Shown here: one piece after another, positions 1 to 7,899 of the stretch | Numbering within the stretch: position 1 is the stretch's first letter | How the letters are laid out: every line of letters starts with the position of its first letter | Made by a program: the position numbers and the translations under genes | Origin: Microbulbifer sp. A4B17 | GTDB lineage: Bacteria > Pseudomonadota > Gammaproteobacteria > Pseudomonadales > Cellvibrionaceae | DNA: 64,000 nt | Assembly: GCF_003076275.1 (NCBI RefSeq) | Contig: NZ_CP029064.1 | Coordinates: forward strand, 3,358,501 to 3,422,500 | Reading direction: 5' to 3' | The notes under the pieces: model-generated | Databases searched by the model: none | Seen by the model: only the letters and a program-made list of their open reading frames with translations | What the model was told of the DNA's origin: nothing

Positions 1-389
1 GTTGAACTTGTAAAAAGGGTATCGCCTCCTCTGTTGGGAATATCAATACCATACAAAGCTATACCTTTTACCGGCTTCGAATAATATCCCTGATCATGAT
101 GCCAGATCCCACCAGTATTTTTCTTTTCACCGATCTCTTTGATAATTCTAGCAACTTGTGGGTACTCCTCAGAGTGACCTTGAAAAAAGAAATAATTTTT
201 TTGAAGTTCTCCAAATAAGCTGCAGAAGTTGACAAATGCTTGTGTATCCAGGTCCATATCCCTGATAACCAATAGCTCATGCTCATGCCATAGGTTTTGC
301 AATGTTAGTCCTGTACCTTGATCTACATCCGCTAGCTCTTTTGCTTGAATCTCAATACCGAAATTACCAGTTAAATAGTTAAAATTCAT
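1..389 (-). CDS. TauD/TfdA-family 2-oxoglutarate/Fe(II) dioxygenase, N-terminal part (cut by window edge)
   Basis: The frame is open from an ATG at 389 to the window edge, giving about 129 residues. It contains WHHDQG, matching the HxD iron-binding motif of TauD-like enzymes, followed by a GxxLYxxxIPxxGGDTLF-type stretch (ALYGIDIPNRGGDTLF) typical of the family. The distal histidine and the 2-oxoglutarate-binding arginine lie outside the window. The ATG overlaps the TGA stop of the upstream ammonia-lyase gene (ATGA, 386-389), so the two are probably translationally coupled and act in one pathway. The family hydroxylates or oxidatively cleaves small substrates using 2-oxoglutarate and oxygen. 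The substrate cannot be told here; an amino acid or a product of the neighbouring lyase is an inference. Confidence 0.8.
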   Translation of the reverse strand, partial: MNFNYLTGNFGIEIQAKELADVDQGTGLTLQNLWHEHELLVIRDMDLDTQAFVNFCSLFGELQKNYFFFQGHSEEYPQVARIIKEIGEKKNTGGIWHHDQGYYSKPVKGIALYGIDIPNRGGDTLFTSS

Positions 390-1855
390 AAAATGCTCTC
401 GATCTCGGTTGTTGTAAATTGTGACCAGTTCGACAATTTTAATGCTTCGGGTAAACCACCCGTTGAGCGCATCATTGCGGCTCTAGCTGAACAAAAAGTT
501 GCTGCGCGAACAATTTCTTTTAACGTATCCAGCTGATCGTTAACATTGTTAAGAGCGGCCATTCCACAGGGCACGAGGTCCTGATTATTGCCTTCACATG
601 AGAAACTCATCTGACGCACCGGTGTCGACCTGGCCTTTATTTCCTGGAACAAAGCCGACGTTAACTGGTGAATTCCTTTACAGTGATTGAAAGATTCAAC
701 ATTTAAATTATCTGGCAAACCTCCGTTAAGGCGATAATCCATTAAAATCAATATTTGTCGATCAAGCATTTCAGATAGACGATGGATGATTTCCAGCATA
801 AATTCAGCGGAAGCTGCCAGTCCAATCGCATAAAAGAGTCCGCCATGCCAGGGACCAGACTCAAGAATTAGGGGGTTGTCAGCGACGGCTAGAGCTTCGG
901 AACGAATTTTAGCTTCAGAGTAATCCAATAAATCAAGGCAGTGCCCAAGTATCTGAGGAGCACAGCGAACAGAATAACGAGCTTGTAACAAAGTTTTCTT
1001 GCCTTCGACAATCTTCGGCGATTTTAAATAGTCACGTCGTAGTTGTGTCAGCAGGTTACCTGCCCGAGCGTAGCTGGTGTGTACCTCCCCATAATGCAAA
1101 CCTTCCGAGAAATGCTCATCTCCGGTGCCTATCGCCAGGGACATAAGCGCAACAGATTTAAAACAGTCCCTTAATACCTTTCTTAATTGATAATCATGTT
1201 CGATAGCCCATGAAGCCATCATGGCATTGGTATTTACCAGACCAATTACGTCGCGAGGGCCCTTTGGTCCATCCTCGAATAGAGGAGATATGGCATGGGC
1301 CATAGAAATTAAGTCACCACTGGCTCCCAAGCTACCTTTTCGGGGAACTCTGGGAAGAGCTTCACTGTTTGCCAGGTTAAGAAGTGCTTGATAAGTGGAA
1401 GGATGGATACCAGATAAGCCATGGGCCGTTTTCCGAGCTTGTAGTTTCAACGCGCGTCTGACGACAGACTTCGGCAGAGGAGTACCGATACCAACTTGTA
1501 AATATTCCAATAGGTTGACTTGGGTATTTTTCCATTGATTTGGATCTAGGGCATTTCGCTCATTCTCACCATAGCTAGTGTGTAGGCCATAAATGGGGTT
1601 ATCAGTATCGTCGATCTGATCTTGAAGTAATGCATATGAGCGTTTAACTCTGGAAATATCTTTGTCACTTGCGAGAACTGGGTTGTGTAGATATCCCCAC
1701 TCATACCAAGTCTGCAAAGGAAAAGTTAAAGCTAAACTAAAATTAGCTTCAGAGGATACTGCATTACTATTCGCTGCTACGGGATAGCTGAGAGATGGCG
1801 TAGACACTCTAACTCCAAAACTTTTTGAATAAATAGGGAGTAAAGAAATTAACAT
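386..1855 (-). CDS. Aromatic amino acid ammonia-lyase / aminomutase family (HAL/PAL/TAL fold)
   Basis: A 489-residue protein of the MIO-cofactor lyase family. GSLGASGDLISMAH carries the Ala-Ser-Gly triad that cyclises to the MIO electrophile. YGLHTSYGE matches the catalytic-tyrosine loop (YGxxTGFG in relatives), and YSVRCAPQILG and a later DNP motif match the family core. At the position that is His-Leu in tyrosine lyases and Phe-Leu in phenylalanine lyases, my alignment from memory puts Tyr-Leu (EYLQVGIG), so the substrate may be unusual. The enzyme would eliminate ammonia from, or shift the amino group of, an aromatic-like amino acid. The first 50 or so residues are an untypical extension with no clear ribosome site, so the start is uncertain. 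The stop overlaps the dioxygenase start, and a LysR gene diverges upstream. A plain histidine ammonia-lyase is less likely because no hut genes are near. Confidence 0.8.
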   Translation of the reverse strand: MLISLLPIYSKSFGVRVSTPSLSYPVAANSNAVSSEANFSLALTFPLQTWYEWGYLHNPVLASDKDISRVKRSYALLQDQIDDTDNPIYGLHTSYGENERNALDPNQWKNTQVNLLEYLQVGIGTPLPKSVVRRALKLQARKTAHGLSGIHPSTYQALLNLANSEALPRVPRKGSLGASGDLISMAHAISPLFEDGPKGPRDVIGLVNTNAMMASWAIEHDYQLRKVLRDCFKSVALMSLAIGTGDEHFSEGLHYGEVHTSYARAGNLLTQLRRDYLKSPKIVEGKKTLLQARYSVRCAPQILGHCLDLLDYSEAKIRSEALAVADNPLILESGPWHGGLFYAIGLAASAEFMLEIIHRLSEMLDRQILILMDYRLNGGLPDNLNVESFNHCKGIHQLTSALFQEIKARSTPVRQMSFSCEGNNQDLVPCGMAALNNVNDQLDTLKEIVRAATFCSARAAMMRSTGGLPEALKLSNWSQFTTTEIESIL

Positions 1856-1888
1856 GAGTATAAAAACATGAAAAATAGAAGTCGGCGC

Positions 1889-1919
1889 TGGTTGCCATAG
1901 GCAATATCTATGGCAACCA
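1889..1919. promoter_or_regulatory. 12-bp perfect inverted repeat in the lyase/LysR divergent intergenic region
   Basis: TGGTTGCCATAG at 1889-1900 is repeated as its exact reverse complement at 1908-1919, with a 7-nt spacer. It lies between the divergent starts of the lyase (1855) and the LysR gene (1983). LysR-type regulators usually bind an interrupted dyad in such a divergent promoter, so an operator controlling both genes is the simplest reading. A transcript hairpin is possible but there is no U-run. Confidence 0.55.
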
Positions 1920-1982
1920 AGAGTATGTCGATGTAGACTCGATAGCTGCTTTTAAATTAAGTCGCTAAATAAGTTAGGCTCT

Positions 1983-2846
1983 ATGTTCCCACACGCTGAT
2001 GAACTTAATTACTTTATTGAAGTTGCAAAAACAAAAAACATATCCAGGGCAGCAGAAAGATTGGGGATTAGGCAGCCGAGCCTGAGTGCTGCTATCAAGA
2101 GGCTGGAAAGACAGCTAGGTACTGAAATAATAATACGGGAAAAAACTGGTGTTCAACTTTCACGTGCCGGTCTTAGGCTATTAAAGAGCGCTCAGCAGCT
2201 ATTAGATGATTGGGATGAGGTTAAGTATTCTGCGCTGCGAGAAAATAAAGAGGCCGTTGGCCATTTTACCATTGGATGTCACAGCTCGATTTCACTACAT
2301 ATGCTACCTGATAGCCTTCCTACTTTTATCGCACAAAACCCAGGTATTGAATTGAGCTTCCAGCATGCCCTTTCTCGCGAGATTGTAGAGGCCGTGATCA
2401 GCTGGAAAATTGATATCGGTATTGTCGTAAATCCTGTATCTCATCCTGATTTGGTAATCAAGCATCTTTGTCACGATATGGTTAGTTTTTGGCATAATCC
2501 TGAGAAAATTCAATCTAGAGACGTACTAATATATGATCCAGCATTGATGCAGACGAACTGGCTGCTAAAAACCATATCTGAAAGCAATAGATATAAACAA
2601 TATATAAGGTCTTCAAGTCACGAGCTAATCACAAAAATGACATTAGAGGGGTTTGGGGTTGGTATTATTCCTGGTCGAGTTGCACAGACACATGGAAGAA
2701 ATCAGCTCGAATGGGTAAGTAAAGACCAACCAGGCTTTAAAGATGAAATATGTCTAGTGTATCGGCGCGAGATAACTCATAGCATGGGTGCAAAGAAATT
2801 AATTGAAGAATTTAAACTTACCAACTATGAAAAAAATTTCTATTAG
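1983..2846 (+). CDS. LysR-type transcriptional regulator
   Basis: A 287-residue protein with the LysR N-terminal winged helix-turn-helix at residues 5-65 (ELNYFIEVAKTKNISRAAERLG, then QPSLSAAIKRLERQLG). The effector-binding domain follows from about residue 90 (GHFTIGCHSSISLHMLP onward; GFGVGIIPG near the C-terminus). The length is normal for the family. It diverges from the ammonia-lyase/dioxygenase pair, the classical arrangement in which a LysR protein activates the neighbouring operon in response to a pathway metabolite and represses itself. The dyad at 1889-1919 is its likely site. The effector is unknown; the lyase substrate is an inference. Confidence 0.9.
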   Translation: MFPHADELNYFIEVAKTKNISRAAERLGIRQPSLSAAIKRLERQLGTEIIIREKTGVQLSRAGLRLLKSAQQLLDDWDEVKYSALRENKEAVGHFTIGCHSSISLHMLPDSLPTFIAQNPGIELSFQHALSREIVEAVISWKIDIGIVVNPVSHPDLVIKHLCHDMVSFWHNPEKIQSRDVLIYDPALMQTNWLLKTISESNRYKQYIRSSSHELITKMTLEGFGVGIIPGRVAQTHGRNQLEWVSKDQPGFKDEICLVYRREITHSMGAKKLIEEFKLTNYEKNFY

Positions 2847-3371
2847 ATACAATTGAAATAAAACTCAAAAACCATAAAATTATTAATAATATTTTGAACT
2901 GCAGAGCACTACTGGTTAATATCCATGCAACTTAAGCAGCCTTTCAATTGTAAAAATATCAAGAGCTTTATCCATTTAATACAAGAATAGTTTACGCTCG
3001 CGAGCGAGATATTCCCGAGATGATATTAATCATCCCAAGCCACAATCTCATTCAAATATTAGCTCCGCAGCATAAATACCACAATCAATCTTGCCTTTTT
3101 TACTCAGCTAAACATTACACATTTGTAGATACCTATAAATTTTCAGAAGAGCAATAAAACCAGATCTATAAAAAGATAAAATTAAAAACAATCACTCTAT
3201 AGAGAAGTGGAACAATAAGCACTCAACAATATTCCAGCAATGTTCTACCAAACACTGAGATTTCAGGACACCCACTAAAGAAAAAGTTCAAGATATCCAC
3301 TCATAGATACTGCTCTTCGCTTAAAAACAAAGTGTTACAAAGTCTGAGTGCAAATTTGAGGCCTAAAAAGC
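2847..3371. other. AT-rich gene-free stretch at the edge of the decayed region
   Basis: No open frame with recognisable protein similarity, no convincing terminator and no repeat could be seen. The composition is clearly AT-richer than the conserved gene blocks to the right. It starts the 7.5-kb gene-poor accessory region. Confidence 0.5.
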
Positions 3372-3644
3372 ATGATGAATTTCAATAAAGCTAATCAACC
3401 GGCAAAGACATTAGTACTACATTATGCGAAACAGCTAAGATCTGAAATCGCGGAGTCGGTTGTTTCTGGAAACTCTAATTTAGGCAGTAAAGAAGAGGCA
3501 AAATCCCTGGCCTACTTTTTCTGGGAAATGACAGATCAAGCAGTTGATGACCAAAAGGAGTGCAAGATGGTTGAGGGCATTACTGACATTCAATCCTGGC
3601 TAGAAAAAGCGCTTCATATATTTAGAGGTTACTTTAAAAAATAA
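3372..3644 (+). CDS. Small orphan protein, copy 1, truncated by a nonsense codon
   Basis: A 90-residue protein nearly identical to the one at 9010-9333. The reading frame after the TAA at 3642-3644 continues with codons matching the last residues of copy 2 (GYQQEWSEGYDxYHS) up to a TAG at 3693-3695, so a glutamine codon has become TAA and 17 residues are lost. The sequence is mostly predicted helix, acidic, without signal peptide or membrane segment. I do not recognise the family. Both copies begin with two Met codons after a similar purine-rich leader (gaggcc), suggesting the duplicated unit included the translation signal. Degenerate Y1 transposase sequence follows at 4024. Whether the short form is still functional is unknown. 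Confidence 0.6.
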   Translation: MMNFNKANQPAKTLVLHYAKQLRSEIAESVVSGNSNLGSKEEAKSLAYFFWEMTDQAVDDQKECKMVEGITDIQSWLEKALHIFRGYFKK

Positions 3645-3695
3645 GGTTATCAGCAAGAGTGGTCAGAGGGCTATGATAACTACCATAGCGATTAG

Positions 3696-4023
3696 TACAC
3701 GGTAAAAGATCTTGTCTGCCCCATTGCTTGACGCTATTACAGCGGTTCCAATACGTCACCTGAAATCAGATCTAGGGCAGTCTGGGGGCCAAATTGGAAC
3801 TAATTGACCTCGATAACTGGCAAGGATCAATTGGCGGCGTCCTTCCTCTAGTCTTTGACCGCATGGGTACACCAAAAGGGCACTGGATCTACCTAGCTCC
3901 CCCTTGACTGAAGCTTTAAGCACTTGGCAGGCTGGATGGCATTGATTCAGCAGGTTAGCATACAGCAGATTGGTCTAGCGGCAGTGGGCTGCTGCCAATT
4001 ACACGCCGAGCGGAAAGGTATAT
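3696..4023 (+). repeat. Degenerate sequence, copy A of a diverged repeat (core 3818-3968)
   Basis: The core resembles 5965-6130 over about 150 bases by eye. Both copies give, in a broken plus-strand frame, residues like VPLAIDxxGxPKRxxIYL followed by a stretch like SFKHLA. Stops and shifts interrupt the frame, so this is a remnant of a coding repeat I cannot name. It lies directly upstream of a Y1 transposase remnant. Confidence 0.4.
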
Positions 4024-4212
4024 CTACCCCCACTTCAGTTAGATCACTATTAAAAAATGGCTGATTGGGGTGGATGGCACTTAGACCTAAGAAAAAGTAG
4101 AGCTATTGCTACCGACACTCCACCCATATTGCACAGATTCCGAATTTCCGCCAATCACTGGCTCTTCTTAAGTCACAACTTTGAAAACTGCTTCAAAGTT
4201 GCTATCAAGGGT
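4024..4212 (+). pseudogene. Y1-type (REP-associated tyrosine) transposase remnant, C-terminal part, copy A
   Basis: The frame reads LPPLQLDHY, a stop, then a DWGGWHLDLRKSRAI-like stretch and PPILHRFRISANHWLF. This corresponds to the C-terminal block of Y1_Tnp-family transposases (xLxDYLELVDWTGR, DKRGAI, PPILxRLxI, W). The N-terminal HUH/tyrosine domain is not found upstream. The in-frame stop and missing domain make it non-functional. Two related remnants lie at 7518-7760 and 8610-9855. Confidence 0.6.
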
Positions 4213-4254
4213 ACGTTACGCTTCTGGCACCCTTACATAGGAAAACTAATCAGA

Positions 4255-4797
4255 TTATCTCCCTGCCTTAGCCAGGCTGGATTCAGCTAATGGGCCATAA
4301 CCACAACCCCAATACTGTTCGCCAGTTTTCATACTTGTTTTCCAACAAGTTTCCTTATTTGGTGTTCTCATTAATAAAACCTGAATTTCAAAGGGAGGAT
4401 CAACATCTAAGATCTCGTATGGCGGCGTTACGTACGAACCATCTTTGACCGCACGAACAATACTTAGCTTCCTATATTTTGTTTCCGGCTTCCAATCAAA
4501 GAATATTGTTCCTTCTGAAGTTTCAAATTCACAGTTCCAGTTTCGGTTAACAATACTCCTCTCTCCATCATATAGCTGCTTGTAAGAACAAACATATTTA
4601 TTGTTAATTGGGTCAAAGTCATTTATAAAGTACTTAACGAAGACTCGATACCCCATATCATTCGGTAAAGCTCTTATTGAATGGACGTCGAAAGTATCGT
4701 TTCGTGCAATAACAGTATCTTCTTTTTCAATTTGCTTTACTTCAATTGATGCACATGAAATTAAAGCTAAACAAATCGCCAGCGCAGATATTCTCAT
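4255..4797 (-). CDS. Predicted lipoprotein, unknown function
   Basis: A 180-residue protein with a lipoprotein signal peptide: MRISALAICLALISC, where Cys15 would be lipidated after cleavage. The mature part holds several cysteines (VCSYKQ, WNCEFE, ETCWKT, WGCGYG) and a beta-rich, aromatic pattern, fitting a small periplasmic or surface lipoprotein. I do not recognise the family. It is the most intact gene of the decayed region. The C-terminal codons overlap the end of an unrelated plus-strand transposase remnant. A second small lipoprotein gene lies upstream at 4913-5113, but the 115-base gap makes a shared transcript uncertain. Confidence 0.7.
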   Translation of the reverse strand: MRISALAICLALISCASIEVKQIEKEDTVIARNDTFDVHSIRALPNDMGYRVFVKYFINDFDPINNKYVCSYKQLYDGERSIVNRNWNCEFETSEGTIFFDWKPETKYRKLSIVRAVKDGSYVTPPYEILDVDPPFEIQVLLMRTPNKETCWKTSMKTGEQYWGCGYGPLAESSLAKAGR

Positions 4798-4912
4798 AAA
4801 TTATTCATCATATTTTTATAATGGCCACCGCATATGCAAGCAGCCTGTTGCAGGTCCCAAGTACATGAAATCTTTTGTCCACAATTTTTAGAAGCTGGGT
4901 TAATGGATCACA

Positions 4913-5113
4913 TTACTTGTAAATTAAGCACCTATGCACTGGCTGCTCTTTTACAAAAGTAGTAAAGACACAGGGGCCGCCCGCCGCCCTTATTCCATCA
5001 CACTTTTCCTCATGATACGTCGTTTCCTGCTCAACTTCATAAATTAAGCACTCTCTATTTGATACGCAGCCTGCCAAGAATAAGGAAGGCAAAAGAATTA
5101 GTTTTTTAATCAT
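4913..5113 (-). CDS. Small predicted lipoprotein, 66 residues
   Basis: Starting at the ATG at 5113, the protein reads MIKKLILLPSLFLAGC, a textbook lipoprotein signal with lipobox LAGC and Cys16. The mature peptide is about 50 residues with three more cysteines (REC, EKC, HRC) and one in GPCVF. The frame stays open 30 codons further upstream, but that extension would bury the signal peptide, so the later ATG was chosen. The function is unknown. It may be a remnant of, or companion to, the lipoprotein gene downstream. Confidence 0.6.
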   Translation of the reverse strand: MIKKLILLPSLFLAGCVSNRECLIYEVEQETTYHEEKCDGIRAAGGPCVFTTFVKEQPVHRCLIYK

Positions 5114-5227
5114 CTCATTAATAGTTAAGCTGTTTGAATTTCTAACGACGTGCACTCGATTAACGGCAACGCACTGTAGGCTGCCCGAGCGACACAGCCG
5201 CACAATTTTGCATATGAGTGTAAGGAA

Positions 5228-5563
5228 TTACCATGTATTAAGCTTATGCGTTTGATTTGGAAATATCTCTAACTTCAGATTTTTCCATTCTTTTCCACGG
5301 TCAGTAGAGTTTTTCCTTAAATACGAGATGGCATTAAGGGGACCGAATGTATTAGCTACTGAGAACTGAATCTCTTCTTTATCACCGCAAGGCATGTAAA
5401 AATACATTCCTGCTATTTCTTGCTTGCCGCTCTTGGTAATACCTACGCTGCCATCCATTCGTGCAGAAATCCAGGGTTCATGAATACTGTCAACCATAGA
5501 CTGGTAGATAAAACCAATCAGATGGTCGTCTTCCTATTCTTGCTTGTTCTGGTTTTCTACCAT
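5228..5563 (-). pseudogene. Small hypothetical gene with an early TAG stop
   Basis: From an ATG at 5563 the frame reads MVENQNKQE, then TAG (5536-5534), then continues without interruption as EDDHLIGFIYQSMVDSIHEPW... to the stop at 5228. This suggests a gene of about 111 codons broken at codon 10. A shorter product could start at the ATG at 5497 (89 residues). No signal peptide or known motif is visible. The family is not recognised. Confidence 0.45.
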
Positions 5564-5668
5564 TGTTAAGTCATCGAAGGATAAAATAAAAAATTATTTT
5601 GAACCTTGTTCTTATTATAACGCTTAAGGTACTTGTGGTAAAACCATAACGAATCATCAGTTTTGGCT

Positions 5669-5910
5669 TTAGGTGCCTTTTCTTTCTTTTTTTAGCTTAG
5701 GTGCAGCCAATTTAACTTCACTGTATATCCAATTAATGAGAGCTCCCAGTAAATCAAGCTCGCCAAATTTGTCGAGGGAACATAGCTTACCTACGATGTG
5801 TTCAGTATCACCTATCACTAGCCTAATCTTTCAATGTAGAAATTTCTTATCTCAAAAAATCGTATGCAGTAGCACGTTGGATTGCTTTGACTTTTTTCTA
5901 CTGGATTCAT
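5669..5910 (-). pseudogene. Small hypothetical gene, probably frameshifted
   Basis: Two consecutive minus-strand frames read like one protein. The first begins MNPVEKSQSNP at 5910 and runs to ...FYIERLG near 5822, where it hits a stop. In the adjacent frame the sequence continues VIGDTEHIVGKLCSL... to ...LKKERKGT and TAA at 5669. A purine-rich GGAAG lies upstream of the ATG. A single frameshift near 5820 would explain the break. The family is unknown, and an accidental pair of open frames remains possible. Confidence 0.3.
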
Positions 5911-5964
5911 CGGCTATTTTGCTTCCGTAATCTGGCAGCCAATTTGGCTATCAGTTCACTTCGC

Positions 5965-6130
5965 TATATGACAAGGAGCGGTTGACGGTAAAGTTCCTCT
6001 AGCCATTGACAGTAGGGGTATTCCGAAAAGGAGCTGTATCTACCTAGATTACCCGTCAGACTGCAGCTTTAAACACTTGGCGAAATGACTGAAATTTATA
6101 CAGCTGATTGATATACAGCAATGCTTGGGT
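5965..6130 (+). repeat. Copy B of the diverged repeat also seen at 3818-3968
   Basis: By eye this matches the copy-A core over about 150 bases and, being better preserved, gives an open stretch of residues resembling VPLAIDSRGIPKRSCIYL and then CSFKHLAK before a stop. I do not recognise the parent protein. The sequence from 6131 to 6366 keeps long plus-strand open patches but nothing I can name. Confidence 0.4.
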
Positions 6131-6366
6131 TATGGGGCCGTCAGGCTTCTTTACCCTCCTTCACCCCGCTAACTAGCCACCTTCAGGGGCCAGTATGACG
6201 ATATTGATCCGGCCATCTAACGCTCCACCAGCTTCGAAAGAGCCTTCTGTTACCAGTTCGAATTAGAGCCGTATATAGTCTGCTAGACAACGGCTCCAAA
6301 GTTCATACTTAGAACCCGCTTTCTCAACCTGTGAGAACCAAGAACCGCTCCACTCTCCTAGGATAT

Positions 6367-6546
6367 TCAGACCTTCGCTCTCTTCTGCTTTTTGATCCGC
6401 ACATAGATTTCTTCACGGTGGATGGGGAGTGATTTGGGTGCGCTTATGCCTATCTTCACTTGATTGCCTTTCACTTCCAGCACTGTGACTGAGACATTTG
6501 CTCCAATCCTTAGAAGTTCACCTGTCCGTCGCTTTAAGATCAACAT
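6367..6546 (-). CDS. csrA: CsrA/RsmA-family RNA-binding regulator paralogue
   Basis: A 59-residue protein starting [10 protein letters not shown] and containing [21 protein letters not shown], an end-to-end match to the CsrA fold. The RNA-contacting N-terminal LxxRR and the conserved HREEI with its arginine are present. An AAGGA ribosome site lies 9 bases before the ATG. CsrA dimers bind GGA motifs in mRNA leaders and repress or stabilise translation. Compared with housekeeping CsrA, the second residue block ([17 protein letters not shown]) differs (usually LTRRxGExLxIGDxVxV), so this is probably an accessory paralogue, not the genomic core copy. It stands alone between degenerate stretches. 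Confidence 0.85.
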   Translation of the reverse strand: MLILKRRTGELLRIGANVSVTVLEVKGNQVKIGISAPKSLPIHREEIYVRIKKQKRAKV

Positions 6547-7517
6547 ACTTATTTTCCTTCAATGGTCAAAGTTTGGGCGCTTCCGGGGTGGGGAAGCTTG
6601 GGCTTAACGTTTGGAGGAAATATAGGGTGGTGCGCGGGGGCGGTAGGCAGAGAAGAGGAAAAGGCGGGCGCTAGGCTTCCAGAACTTGGGAACAGATCCC
6701 AAGCCGCTGAATGTACTCCACTTTATTGAAGACGAGCGGGTTTCTAGCGTATTATCCATATAGCCATTTTGATAGTGTAGTTATCAATTTGGTCAGCTGG
6801 CCCAGGGTGTTCCTAGCACCTTGGGTCAGCGCCTTTTGCTTACTCTTACGTCACGCTACCGTTCTCCTTTGAGGGGATGGGTCTTTTAGAAAACTCTTGG
6901 CCCTCTCGAAGTTTTCAAAATCTTTTATACTTCTGAAGCGTTTATAGTTGGCTCGCTCAATTACGGCCAAAATACCCAAAATATCTATCGATTTTACGCA
7001 GCTTTGAGATTGAAACAAACTGAATAAATTCCAATAGGATTATTTACGCGCCTATATTTTTGTTATTTTCAGCTGAGGAAATATCAATTAACCATTGGAA
7101 AACTCAATTCACATTAAAATTCACCCCATGCTTTTCTTAAAAGATTAAAGAGCAACATTCTCAATCACATGGCCAACTAAAGGCTAAACCGGGGAATGTG
7201 AAAGTCCACTAATGATTTAATTGGCTCATTAGTTTTATACTCGTATCCGCACCCCTTTGTTAAATACTGGAAGAGCGGGATTCCATTGTAGGGATAAATA
7301 TTGAGTTCAGCGTAGAGTTACCATCTTGTAAGTCACCTCTCCACATTAGTGCTATCGCTTGGTTGTTTTGGGTTAAAACCAACCGTACAAGTAGCCGCTG
7401 GTAAGGTCATTTTAAATTCCAGGCTTAGCTATTCTTACCAGTATTGCCAAGACATTGAAGACTCTGATTACACTTGTACTTAACCGCGCATTCGCACGGT
7501 CGTATCTAGTGAGCAAC
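6547..7517. other. Gene-free degenerate stretch
   Basis: Nearly 1 kb without a supportable gene. There is an imperfect hairpin around 6800-6830 (GGCCCAGGGTG ... CACCTTGGGTC) and a loose one near 7363-7388. Neither has a clear U-run or a repeated partner elsewhere in the window. The first 100 bases upstream of the csrA paralogue are G-rich. It is probably decayed former coding DNA. Confidence 0.4.
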
Positions 7518-7760
7518 CCAAAACTCTACTTTATTTATTGGTAGTGAGCGCTTGAAGGAATTTAAAGCACTCCCCTTTCCGTTGGAGCACTATTTGGAGC
7601 CATTGACTGGAGTGGCCGGTATTTAGATCCTTAAAAACGAGGTAGTATGTGCGGAATCACCCCTCCTATCCGAGAGACTTGATATCTCACCTCTCCACTG
7701 GCTATATAGCAACCGAATTTTGAAAGCGGATTTAAAGTCTGTAGCTGACTGCCAGCAGCT
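7518..7760 (+). pseudogene. Y1-type transposase remnant, C-terminal part, copy C
   Basis: The frame gives STLFIGSERLKEF then LPFPLEHYLEP, which matches the LLPFxGxER ... LPFxLxDYLEL block of Y1_Tnp transposases. It then needs frameshifts to follow DWSGR, PPIxxRL and the W region. At least two shifts and a stop break the frame, and no N-terminal domain is seen upstream. It is an independent decayed copy, not contiguous with the remnants at 4024 or 8610. Confidence 0.5.
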
Positions 7761-7899
7761 TCCTCTCAGCGTTCCTTATAATCTGGCCTAACCCCAAATC
7801 AGCCTTCCCAAAGCCTGAACGCCAATTTCTGGTATTCCACTTCCCTTGCCTCCAAATCAGAGATGAAGAGTCTACAGAAAGCTATTATGGCTATTTACA

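Noticed and set aside
4057..4290. A 77-codon plus-strand frame as an independent gene
   Set aside because: Its residues match the C-terminal blocks of a Y1 transposase and the frame upstream is broken by a stop, so it is a remnant.
5673..5930. An 85-codon plus-strand frame
   Set aside because: Serine-rich low-quality sequence with no ribosome site; the minus strand of the same region reads better as a broken small gene.
6800..6830. Imperfect hairpin as a transposase-linked REP element
   Set aside because: Only one copy was found and the tetranucleotide head typical of REPs is not evident.
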